Positions 27,288 through 33,750 of a stretch of DNA of 61,230 bases are shown here, one piece after another. A program made the translations under genes and the position numbers. Where the stretch lies: the NCBI GenBank assembly GCA_045535935.1, contig JAZSMO010000045.1, forward strand, positions 1-61,230, read 5' to 3'. The notes beneath the pieces are model-generated. The model did not search any database. It was given only the letters and a program-made list of their open reading frames with translations, and was not told the DNA's origin. Position 1 is the first letter of the stretch. Each line of letters begins with the position of its first letter. The stretch comes from SVFI01 sp045535935 (GTDB lineage: Bacteria; Bacillota; Clostridia; Lachnospirales; Lachnospiraceae).

Positions 27288-27328
27288 TAGGGAACTTTTT
27301 TCTTTTATCCGCACAAAAAAGTTCCCTA
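27288..27328. repeat. Perfect 14-bp inverted repeat between folE and the HD gene
   Basis: TAGGGAACTTTTTT (27288-27301) and AAAAAAGTTCCCTA (27315-27328) are exact complements around a 13-nt loop. On the minus strand the repeat begins about where a transcript from the -10 box at 27332-27337 would start. It could be an operator or a 5' stabilising hairpin. No T-tract follows it on the minus strand. Confidence 0.6.
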
Positions 27329-27331
27329 ATT

Positions 27332-27337
27332 ATTATA
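27332..27337 (-). promoter_or_regulatory. Candidate -10 box for an internal promoter of the HD/folP/folBK genes
   Basis: TATAAT on the minus strand in an AT-rich stretch, about 105 nt before the HD start codon. No convincing -35 was found. Confidence 0.3.
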
Positions 27338-27385
27338 ATCATATTTCAAATTGTTAAAAATTAAGATCCTTCGTCCCTAACTTCT

Positions 27386-27949
27386 CTACTTACTTCCCCG
27401 AAGCATTTCAAAAAACGTATTGCGGAGTGCTTCATCCTCCTCAAACTTTCCGCGCACGGCGATGCTGACCGTCGAACTTCCCGGCTTTTTGATGCCGCGC
27501 ATGGTCATGCACATGTGCTCCGCCTCCGTCATCACCATGGCTCCGGCCACGCCCAGATCCTCCATCAGTGCGTCCGCAATCTGGTCCGTCATCTGCTCCT
27601 GCAGCTGCAGACGCTTGGCAAACACATCCACCGTTCGCGCCAGCTTACTCAGGCCCACCACTTTTCCGTTCGGTATGTAAGCCACATGCGCCTTCCCGTA
27701 AAACGGAAGCATATGATGCTCGCACATGGAGTAGAAGGTGATATCCTTCTCCAGCACAATTCCCGTATTTGACGATGTAAATGTCTTCTGCAGATGATCT
27801 GCTGCATTCTCCTGCATCCCTGCAAAAATCTCTTCATACATGCGGGCGATTCGCGCCGGTGTCTCCACCAGGCCTTCTCTTGTCGGATCCTCACCGATTC
27901 CCTCCAGAAGCATCTGCACCGCTGTTTCTATTTTCTTTTTATCTACCAT
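27386..27949 (-). CDS. folE: GTP cyclohydrolase I
   Basis: A 187-residue FolE1 that converts GTP to 7,8-dihydroneopterin triphosphate, the first folate step. Signatures are EDPTREGLVETPARIARM (about 20-37), FYSMCEHHMLPFYGKAHVAYIP (with the zinc Cys and the two His of CEHH), LSKLARTVDVFAKRLQLQEQ and HMCMTMRGI with the second zinc Cys. It lies 4 nt downstream of folC. The gap of 157 nt to the next gene contains an inverted repeat and a possible internal promoter. Confidence 0.97.
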   Translation of the reverse strand: MVDKKKIETAVQMLLEGIGEDPTREGLVETPARIARMYEEIFAGMQENAADHLQKTFTSSNTGIVLEKDITFYSMCEHHMLPFYGKAHVAYIPNGKVVGLSKLARTVDVFAKRLQLQEQMTDQIADALMEDLGVAGAMVMTEAEHMCMTMRGIKKPGSSTVSIAVRGKFEEDEALRNTFFEMLRGSK

Positions 27950-27953
27950 GTCT

Positions 27954-29249
27954 TTACACTTTCCTTTGACGTTTTTCCAATATATCCATCAGCCTTCCGA
28001 GATACGAAAGTGAGCCGAAAGCAACAATCACACTGTCCTTATCTGCAAGCAGATAGCTCATCTCCACGGCCTCCTCAAGGCTTCCCGCTGCTGTTACGCT
28101 CCCGTGATGCTTCGAAACCGCCTGTGCCAGTTCATACGCATCCAGCGCCCGCGGATTGTCCGGCGTCTTCACTGTAATAATCTGCTGTGCGAAAGGAGCT
28201 GTCAGGGCAATGATTTTATCATACTCCTTGTCCTTCAACACTCCCATTATATAGATAATCTTCTTATTTGTAAAATAAAACTGTATAGACTGCGCCAGTT
28301 TTCTGGCCCCCGCCTCGTTGTGTGCACCGTCCGCCACAAAGAAAGGCTTCTCGGAAAGCACCTCAAAACGTCCGCTCCATTTCGCCCCGGCAAAGCCCTT
28401 TAAGACCGCTTTCTCAGAAATGTTCACGCCCTCGCCCCGCAGCACATCAATCACCTTCAGAGCCAATAACGCATTTTCAATCTGATATTTTCCTGCCAGA
28501 GAAATCGTTACCTCAAGCTTATCCTGATACACAAACGACTGCCGCTTCAGACCATAGCGGATTTTGGCTGCCTCCTCCGTGGAAACCCACACCGGACGGG
28601 TGTTGTGTTCACCGCAGACACGCTCAATCACCTCCGCAGCTTCCTCCGACTGCTGTGCACTGACCACCAAACATCCCGGCTTGATGATTCCTGCTTTGTT
28701 TTCCGCAATCTGTGAAAGGGTGCTTCCCAGAAAAGACATATGATCCTTGCTGATCGGCGTCAAAACCGCCACCTTCGTATTCTTAATCAGATTGGTTGCA
28801 TCCAGCTTACCGCCCATACCGCATTCCAAAATCACATAGTCACAGTGCTTTTGTGCAAAATAAAGAAATCCAAGCGCTGTCTCCACCTCGAAAGGTGTCG
28901 GATGCGGTTTCCCTTCGCTAACCAATGCATCGCACGCCTCTTTCACCACAGTGAGCAGCTCGCAAAATGAGTTCTTTGAAATCATCCGTCCCCCGATACA
29001 GATCCGCTCTCTATACTCCCGGATGGTCGGGGAATTGTATGACCCGACACGGTAACCGGCCTCTTTGAGCACCGATGAAAGATACGCCGACACCGACCCT
29101 TTTCCGTTCGTTCCCGCAATATGCAAAAAAGAAAGCCCATCCTGCGGATTTCCAAGCTTTCCGCACAAATTTATCATATTATCAAGTCCCGGTACACTTC
29201 CCAGCACCTGCAAAAACTCGATATACTCCATCGCTTCTTTGTAATTCAT
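27954..29249 (-). CDS. folC: Folylpolyglutamate synthase/dihydrofolate synthase
   Basis: A 431-residue Mur-ligase-family enzyme that adds glutamate to dihydropteroate and folates. The ATG at 29249 has GAGG 6 nt upstream; an in-frame start at 29300 would add 17 residues lying partly over the cruciform element. Motifs are HIAGTNGKGSVSAYL (P-loop, about 44-58), YNSPTIREYRERI, ILECGMGGKLDATN (about 138-151), DHMSFLGSTL, ADGAHNEAGA and the C-terminal FGSLSYLG. It is the first gene of folC-folE-HD-folP-folBK. Confidence 0.94.
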   Translation of the reverse strand: MNYKEAMEYIEFLQVLGSVPGLDNMINLCGKLGNPQDGLSFLHIAGTNGKGSVSAYLSSVLKEAGYRVGSYNSPTIREYRERICIGGRMISKNSFCELLTVVKEACDALVSEGKPHPTPFEVETALGFLYFAQKHCDYVILECGMGGKLDATNLIKNTKVAVLTPISKDHMSFLGSTLSQIAENKAGIIKPGCLVVSAQQSEEAAEVIERVCGEHNTRPVWVSTEEAAKIRYGLKRQSFVYQDKLEVTISLAGKYQIENALLALKVIDVLRGEGVNISEKAVLKGFAGAKWSGRFEVLSEKPFFVADGAHNEAGARKLAQSIQFYFTNKKIIYIMGVLKDKEYDKIIALTAPFAQQIITVKTPDNPRALDAYELAQAVSKHHGSVTAAGSLEEAVEMSYLLADKDSVIVAFGSLSYLGRLMDILEKRQRKV

Positions 29250-29294
29250 CTCACACCTCGCGCATCTCTTTTGAATCTGCAAAAGATTAGTGCA

Positions 29295-29420
29295 TGTCAC
29301 AACTATATGTCATCCCGGACCCGTTAAAGACGTCAGTCCTTGGCGAGGCGTCGCCGAGCCTAGTACTGCTACGTCTTTACCGGAGCGAAAGCGCGTCCGG
29401 CGTGAAATATAGTTGTGACA
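29295..29420. repeat. 126-bp cruciform element in the folate operon leader
   Basis: Ends are a perfect 14-bp inverted repeat: TGTCACAACTATAT (29295-29308) and ATATAGTTGTGACA (29407-29420). CCGGAC/GTCCGG (29315-29320, 29395-29400) continue the same symmetry. Inside are AAAGACGT/ACGTCTTT (29326-29333, 29371-29378) and a compact inner hairpin, CTTGGCGA with TCGCCGAG around a GGCG loop (29339-29358). The whole could extrude as a cruciform or fold as a long RNA hairpin. Terminal inverted repeats without an ORF resemble a MITE-like element, but no target-site duplication is evident. It lies between the likely folate promoter and folC. Confidence 0.8.
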
Positions 29421-29446
29421 CGAACTCAAACTTATTTCAAATTCAA

Positions 29447-29452
29447 ATTATA
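29447..29452 (-). promoter_or_regulatory. Candidate -10 box for the folate operon
   Basis: TATAAT on the minus strand, about 200 nt before the folC start; 17 nt upstream is only TTTATT as a poor -35. If used, the transcript runs through the 126-bp cruciform element before folC. Confidence 0.35.
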
Positions 29453-29498
29453 CCTATTTTTCATGAATAAATAAACCCCTTTCGGGCACACTTCAAAT

Positions 29499-29939
29499 AT
29501 GATTAAAAATTTCTTTACCTGCGGTCTTCTCGGTTGGTGCCTCGAGATCCTGTACACGGCCGCATGCTCATTGAAAAATCATGACATTCGGTTAAAAGGA
29601 AATACCTCTCTTTGGATGTTCCCCATCTATGGTCTGGCTGCTTTTTTAAAGCCCCTGACCATTCTCCTAAAAGGAAAGCCCCTCTTTCTTCGGGGAACGG
29701 TATATACCATATGTATTTTCATTACCGAATTTGTGACAGGCGAGTTTTTGAAAAAGAGACACGCCTGTCCTTGGAACTACGAGGATGCTCCCTTAAATAT
29801 CCACGGCGTAATCCGCCTGGACTATGCCCCATTCTGGTTTGGCACCGGACTCCTATATGAGTTTTTGCTTAGTCGCAGTTCCAAAAAAGCGGCGAAACCG
29901 CTGCAATTATCCTCCCCTAACCCCGGCGATGTTTCCTAG
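29499..29939 (+). CDS. CmpB-family small membrane protein (putative ABC transporter type IV family)
   Basis: A 146-residue membrane protein with about four hydrophobic segments. Motifs match the PF06541 family: CGLLGWCLEILYTA at the N-terminus, SLWMFPIYGLAAFL (about 37-50), GEFLKKRHACPWNY (about 81-94) and RLDYAPFWFGTGLLYE (about 107-122). The family name comes from early annotation, and a transport function is not established. The start has no clear ribosome binding site, so expression may be low or depend on a different start. Downstream is a hairpin terminator shared with the convergent DUF805 gene. Confidence 0.75.
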   Translation: MIKNFFTCGLLGWCLEILYTAACSLKNHDIRLKGNTSLWMFPIYGLAAFLKPLTILLKGKPLFLRGTVYTICIFITEFVTGEFLKKRHACPWNYEDAPLNIHGVIRLDYAPFWFGTGLLYEFLLSRSSKKAAKPLQLSSPNPGDVS

Positions 29940-29960
29940 GCATCGCCAAAGCAAAAAAAT

Positions 29961-29993
29961 TGCCACGGAGCTAAGCGCCCGTGGCAGTTTTTA
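29961..29993. terminator. Bidirectional terminator
   Basis: TGCCACGG (29961-29968) pairs with CCGTGGCA (29979-29986), followed by TTTTT on the plus strand and preceded by seven A (T on the minus strand). It ends both convergent genes. Confidence 0.88.
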
Positions 29994-30014
29994 TTTCCTA
30001 TGTAATCCAAATGA

Positions 30015-30380
30015 TTATTCTGCTGTCGGCTGAGCCAGGAATACGATCAGAATAATAGATCCTACACATGGGATAAAGCTAAAGAAGATGTACGGCCAAG
30101 ACTTGCCGATGTCGTTCAATCTACGAACTGTGATTGCAACACCCGGAACAAGAGTTCCTAATGAGTACACCCATGACAGAATACCGGCGATTACGCCGAT
30201 AACCGGAATCAAAGCTAACACCCCGAAGATACATCCGATCACGAAATTGGTTAAAAATACGGTCCAGAATGTTTTTCTGTCTGTTGTTCCCTGGAAATCA
30301 ACGTAGCGGAGTAAAATTTCCTCTCCCCATGGTTTTAAAATGTCAGGTAACTTGTCTACAAATGCTTGTAACTTTTCCAT
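30015..30380 (-). CDS. DUF805 membrane protein
   Basis: A 121-residue protein starting at the ATG at 30380, with GGGAG 8 nt upstream. Three or four membrane segments lie in residues about 40-118. RYVDFQGTTDRKTFWTVFL matches the DUF805 start (aromatic residues, R....FW), and the conserved RRLNDIGKSWPYI follows (about 88-100). The function of the family is unknown. The unusual feature is its promoter, which carries a perfect 16-bp palindrome between the -35 and -10 boxes. Confidence 0.88.
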   Translation of the reverse strand: MEKLQAFVDKLPDILKPWGEEILLRYVDFQGTTDRKTFWTVFLTNFVIGCIFGVLALIPVIGVIAGILSWVYSLGTLVPGVAITVRRLNDIGKSWPYIFFSFIPCVGSIILIVFLAQPTAE

Positions 30381-30428
30381 CACAAAATCTCCCTTCATAA
30401 AATATATGATGTATTATATACACTTACA

Positions 30429-30458
30429 AATATACCTTTGCAAAGGTACAATTGTCAA
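30429..30458 (-). promoter_or_regulatory. DUF805 promoter with a 16-bp palindromic operator in the spacer
   Basis: On the minus strand TTGACA (30458-30453) and TATATT (30434-30429) are 18 nt apart. The perfect palindrome TACCTTTGCAAAGGTA (30433-30448) fills the spacer. This is the geometry of a MerR-type activator site or of a repressor that blocks polymerase. No regulator gene is adjacent. Confidence 0.7.
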
Positions 30459-30499
30459 GATTTTAGGGACATATTGTCGAAATATGCCCGTCTGCGGAA

Positions 30500-30877
30500 T
30501 TATACTCCGTCCAAATCGACATCTGTCATCTGTCCGCTTCCGATGTCAAGCGTATTTAACGTTCTGCGCTTGATTCTCGCCTGCTCGGATGCTTCCAAAA
30601 TGAAATCCTTGATGGCTCTCGCATTTTTTACATGCTCAATCTTCAAAATCGGAGATGTGGTATCCCCGGTATGGCAAATCACTGTACCGAGTTTGAACAT
30701 GCGCTCCATAAGGCTGGTCTCCAGCTGGACATCCTGGATTTTGTACATATAACAGTCGTCTTCCACGGTTTTCAAAAGACCTCTCTGAATATTGAGTATA
30801 TCTTCTTTGATTGTGTACACCGTAAAGGTCCATGGCAGACCGAAAAATAAGATTCTTTTACGTTCTCTGAATTCCAT
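30500..30877 (-). CDS. Bacterial PH-domain (bPH_2, YdbS/YdbT-like) protein
   Basis: A 125-residue protein with a single PH-like domain. The pattern FFGLPWTFTVYTIKEDILNIQRGLLKTVEDDCYMYKIQDVQLETSLMERM is the usual bPH_2 core, including the IxDVQ motif (about 47-51). GTVICHTGDTTSPILKIEHVKNA then gives the last strands and helix. No membrane segment is present, unlike YdbT. The role is unknown; the fold often binds peptides or membranes. GGGAGG lies upstream of the start. It has its own strong promoter, divergent from the nitroreductase. Confidence 0.85.
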   Translation of the reverse strand: MEFRERKRILFFGLPWTFTVYTIKEDILNIQRGLLKTVEDDCYMYKIQDVQLETSLMERMFKLGTVICHTGDTTSPILKIEHVKNARAIKDFILEASEQARIKRRTLNTLDIGSGQMTDVDLDGV

Positions 30878-30905
30878 GTCGAATCCCTCCCAATATTTTT
30901 TTCTT

Positions 30906-30934
30906 ATTATACCTATTTATTGTGCGAAATGCAA
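30906..30934 (-). promoter_or_regulatory. Promoter of the PH-domain gene
   Basis: On the minus strand TTGCAT (30934-30929), 17 nt, then TATAAT (30911-30906). It abuts the divergent nitroreductase promoter at 30935. Confidence 0.75.
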
Positions 30935-30963
30935 TTGAAAGACACAATATTTTGTGTTATCAT
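30935..30963 (+). promoter_or_regulatory. Nitroreductase promoter with a palindromic operator in the spacer
   Basis: TTGAAA (30935-30940), 17 nt, then TATCAT (30958-30963). The spacer is filled by the dyad ACACAATATTTTGTGT (30942-30957; arms ACACAA/TTGTGT). A repressor bound there would block polymerase. Confidence 0.7.
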
Positions 30964-31001
30964 TAGGAAAATGTTTGGCCGATGCCAAAAAGGAGGATTC
31001 T

Positions 31002-31541
31002 ATGACAGCAAAAGAATGTATTTTGGGCAGAAGAAGCATTCGCAAATTTAAAGCAGATCCGGTAGATCACGCACTTTTGGAATCTGTTGTTGAGACAGCG
31101 TCTTATGCGCCGAGCTGGAAACATACCCAGATTGTCCGCTATATTGCAGTGGAAGGTGATCTGAAAGACAAAATCGGCCGTGAATGTACGACCTCTTTCC
31201 CGGGCAACGGCAGAATTATCGAAAACGCACCTCTTTTAATCGCTGTCACCATCATCAAAAACAGATGCGGTTTTGAACGCGACGGTTCCTATACGACCGA
31301 CCGCAAAGATACCTGGCAGATGTACGATGCCGGTGTTGCAAGCCAGACCTTCTGTCTCGCTGCACACGAAGCCGGTCTCGGCACTGTAATCATGGGTATT
31401 TTTGACCGTGCTGAAATTGAGACACTTTTGGAAATCCCGGAGGACCGTGAACTTGTTGCTCTCATTCCTGTCGGCTATGCAGATGAGGCTCCGGCAGCAC
31501 CTCGCAGAAAACCGGTTTCCGATTTATTAACCTATAAATAA
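31002..31541 (+). CDS. Nitroreductase-family flavoprotein
   Basis: A 179-residue FMN-dependent oxidoreductase starting at the ATG at 31002, with AAGGAGG 6 nt upstream. Family motifs are ILGRRSIRKFKADPV (about 6-20, FMN phosphate-binding Arg residues), YAPSWKHTQIVRY (about 38-50), GVASQTFCLAAHEAGLGTVIMG (about 110-131) and the C-terminal LIPVGYADEAPA...RKPV. It reduces nitro groups or quinones with NAD(P)H; the natural substrate is unknown. The promoter has a palindromic operator, so the gene is probably inducible, as is common for oxidoreductases responding to electrophiles. Confidence 0.9.
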   Translation: MTAKECILGRRSIRKFKADPVDHALLESVVETASYAPSWKHTQIVRYIAVEGDLKDKIGRECTTSFPGNGRIIENAPLLIAVTIIKNRCGFERDGSYTTDRKDTWQMYDAGVASQTFCLAAHEAGLGTVIMGIFDRAEIETLLEIPEDRELVALIPVGYADEAPAAPRRKPVSDLLTYK

Positions 31542-31544
31542 TAC

Positions 31545-31579
31545 AAAGGAATCGAAGGAGTTTTCTTCGATTCCTTTTC
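31545..31579 (+). terminator. Hairpin terminator, possible attenuator upstream of pyrBI
   Basis: AAAGGAATCGAAG (31545-31557) pairs exactly with CTTCGATTCCTTT (31565-31577) around a 7-nt loop, followed by TCT. Only about 30 nt separate it from pyrB, with no promoter in between, so pyrBI may depend on read-through. Confidence 0.8.
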
Positions 31580-31609
31580 TGTAAAATAAAACCAAAGGAG
31601 ATTACCGCT

Positions 31610-32521
31610 ATGAGACATCTTATGAGTCCTATGGACTTTACCACTGAGGAACTGGACGCACTCTTTGATCTGGCTGCAGACATTGAAAAGCATCCTGACA
31701 CTTACGCACACAAATGCGACGGCAAAAAGCTTGCCACCTGCTTTTACGAACCGAGTACCCGCACCCGCTTAAGCTTTGAAAGTGCCATGCTCGGGCTCGG
31801 CGGAAGCGTTCTCGGATTTTCCGATGCAGGTTCCTCCTCCGCAGCAAAAGGAGAAAGTGTATCCGACACGATCCGCACCGTCTCCTGCTTTGCAGATATC
31901 TGTGCCATGAGACATCCGAAGGAAGGTGCCCCGATGGTTGCTGCCACACATTCCCGCATTCCTGTCATCAATGCCGGGGACGGCGGACATCAGCACCCGA
32001 CCCAGACCCTGACCGATCTTCTGACCATCCGCTCTTTAAAAGGACGTCTTAACAACTTTACCATCGGTCTTTGCGGTGACCTGAAATTCGGTCGTACGGT
32101 TCACTCTCTTATCGAGGCACTGAAACGCTATGACAACATCAAATTCGTATTTATTTCGCCGGAAGAACTCCGTGTACCGGACTACATTACCGAAATGCTC
32201 ACCGAACTGGAAATCCCTTACGAGGAACACATCAGTCTCGAGGACACGATCGATCAGCTGGATCTTCTCTACATGACAAGAGTCCAGAGAGAGCGTTTCT
32301 TCAATGAAGAAGATTATATCCGCTTGAAGGATTTCTACATTTTGGACAAGAAAAAAATGAGTCTTGCAAAACCGGACATGCTGGTACTTCATCCATTGCC
32401 GCGTGTCAACGAAATATCCGTGGAAGTGGATGACGACCCAAGAGCCGTATACTTCAAACAGGTACAGTACGGTGTCTATGTACGTATGGCCCTGATCCTC
32501 ACCCTTCTGGAACTTGTATAA
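31610..32521 (+). CDS. pyrB: Aspartate carbamoyltransferase catalytic subunit
   Basis: A 303-residue enzyme forming carbamoyl-aspartate from carbamoyl phosphate and aspartate, in pyrimidine synthesis. AAAGGAG is 8 nt upstream of the ATG. Active-site signatures are FYEPSTRTRLSFE (about 45-57, carbamoyl phosphate loop), RHPKEGAP, GDGGHQHPTQTLTDL (about 124-138), RVQRERF (about 223) and LHPLPR (about 261-266). With PyrI encoded 29 nt downstream it should form the class B, allosterically regulated ATCase known from E. coli. Confidence 0.97.
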   Translation: MRHLMSPMDFTTEELDALFDLAADIEKHPDTYAHKCDGKKLATCFYEPSTRTRLSFESAMLGLGGSVLGFSDAGSSSAAKGESVSDTIRTVSCFADICAMRHPKEGAPMVAATHSRIPVINAGDGGHQHPTQTLTDLLTIRSLKGRLNNFTIGLCGDLKFGRTVHSLIEALKRYDNIKFVFISPEELRVPDYITEMLTELEIPYEEHISLEDTIDQLDLLYMTRVQRERFFNEEDYIRLKDFYILDKKKMSLAKPDMLVLHPLPRVNEISVEVDDDPRAVYFKQVQYGVYVRMALILTLLELV

Positions 32522-32550
32522 ATCTACACCCAATATAAAGGAGAAAATCT

Positions 32551-33000
32551 ATGTTAAATGTAGGACAAATTGAAGAAGGCTTTGTACTTGACCATATCAA
32601 AGCCGGCAAAAGTCTCGCTATCTACCATCTGCTGCAGCTCGACAAGATGGATCACACGGTGGCAATCATCAAAAATGCCAAAAGTAATAAAATGGGAAAA
32701 AAAGATATTTTAAAAGTGGAATGTGACATTACACAGCTGGATTTGGATGTGCTCGCCCTGATTGACAAAAACATCACCGTAAACGTGATTAAGGACGGCG
32801 AAATCGTCGACAAAAAAGAACTGGTTTTACCAAAAGAAATCAAAAACATTATCCAGTGCAAAAACCCGAGATGTATCACATCCATTGAGCAGGAGCTTCC
32901 GCACAGATTCGTCCTCTCCGATGAGAAAAAGGAAATCTACCGCTGTAAATATTGTGAAGAAAAATATAACGAAAGATCACAGTCCTTCATGCGCTGGTAA
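32551..33000 (+). CDS. pyrI: Aspartate carbamoyltransferase regulatory subunit
   Basis: A 149-residue PyrI that binds CTP/ATP and tunes PyrB. The N-terminal allosteric domain begins LNVGQIEEGFVLDHIKAGKSL with the HxVAI-type core (TVAIIKNAKSNKMGKKDILKVE). The C-terminal zinc domain has the four cysteines CKNPRC (about 107-112) and CKYC (about 131-134). GGAG precedes the start. It ends in a shared terminator with the convergent lepB. Confidence 0.96.
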   Translation: MLNVGQIEEGFVLDHIKAGKSLAIYHLLQLDKMDHTVAIIKNAKSNKMGKKDILKVECDITQLDLDVLALIDKNITVNVIKDGEIVDKKELVLPKEIKNIIQCKNPRCITSIEQELPHRFVLSDEKKEIYRCKYCEEKYNERSQSFMRW

Positions 33001-33006
33001 AAATAG

Positions 33007-33038
33007 CACCTCCCTAATATGGGGAGGTGTTTAATTTT
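33007..33038. terminator. Terminator after pyrI, overlapping the lepB 3' end
   Basis: CACCTCCC (33007-33014) pairs with GGGAGGTG (33022-33029), then a T-rich tract. The stem overlaps the stop codon of the convergent lepB. Confidence 0.82.
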
Positions 33039-33643
33039 GTTATCGATGGGTAATAACGGAAAATCGCTTTCCCCAGGATTGCATCCTCTGATACAAAACA
33101 ATATTTTTGTTCTACGGCCGCCACCACTGTGGAAACCTGCCCGGTCATGACCGCTTCCGAGGCCCAGTATCTTCCGTCCAGAGAGTTGTTACGGTTATCG
33201 CCCATAACGAAGTAATACCCCTGCGGAATCTCAAGTGATAATCCATCATTTTCTATGATCCAGTCTTCTTTCAGATATGTCTCATCAAGCGGCGTATCGC
33301 TCTCATCAATGTACACCTTGGCATCCTTAATCTCAATGGTCTCACCCGGAAGTCCGATGATGCGCTTGATGTAAATCTCCTCCGGATTGACCGGATACTC
33401 AAAGATGATAATATCTCCGCGCTTCGGCTCGTCAAACAGGTAGGAAAGCCGAAACCCGATCAAACGGTCGCCCGGAAGTATGGTTGACTCCATGGAACCG
33501 GTCGGTACATTGGCGTTTACAATCACAAACTTGTTCAGTACAAGTGCCACCAAAAACGCAAATACAATCACGCGGATCCAGGAAAAAATCTCCTTGATCA
33601 CTTCTTTTTTATCTATTTTTTTCTTTTCTAACGTCTCTTCCAT
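33014..33643 (-). CDS. lepB: Signal peptidase I
   Basis: A 209-residue type I signal peptidase. The ATG at 33643 is 8 nt from GAAAGG; a GTG three codons earlier is too close. A single N-terminal membrane anchor (about 23-42) is followed by S26 motifs: PTGSMESTI with the catalytic Ser (about 49), DRLIGFRL, IYIKRIIGLPGE with the catalytic Lys (about 91), and MGDNRNNSLDGRYW (about 148-161). It removes signal peptides from exported proteins such as the large surface protein in this window. It has its own promoter, divergent from the helicase gene. Confidence 0.95.
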   Translation of the reverse strand: MEETLEKKKIDKKEVIKEIFSWIRVIVFAFLVALVLNKFVIVNANVPTGSMESTILPGDRLIGFRLSYLFDEPKRGDIIIFEYPVNPEEIYIKRIIGLPGETIEIKDAKVYIDESDTPLDETYLKEDWIIENDGLSLEIPQGYYFVMGDNRNNSLDGRYWASEAVMTGQVSTVVAAVEQKYCFVSEDAILGKAIFRYYPSITKLNTSPY

Positions 33644-33671
33644 TTCATTCACCTTTCTGTCACTATGGTAA

Positions 33672-33700
33672 ATTATAATTCTTTTGCTCTATTTTGCCAA
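33672..33700 (-). promoter_or_regulatory. Promoter of lepB
   Basis: On the minus strand TTGGCA (33700-33695), 17 nt, then TATAAT (33677-33672). It overlaps the divergent helicase promoter, so the two probably compete for polymerase. Confidence 0.72.
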
Positions 33701-33712
33701 GTATGATATATT
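33684..33712 (+). promoter_or_regulatory. Promoter of the membrane-anchored helicase gene
   Basis: TTGCTC (33684-33689), 17 nt, then TATATT (33707-33712). It overlaps the lepB promoter by 17 bp. Confidence 0.6.
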
Positions 33713-33750
33713 TTGAAATAAGAAAAAGAAACGACAAATTCGGGGGAAAT

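Noticed and set aside
29250..29452. THF riboswitch upstream of folC
   Set aside because: The conserved THF riboswitch segments were not seen. The structure present is a symmetric cruciform.
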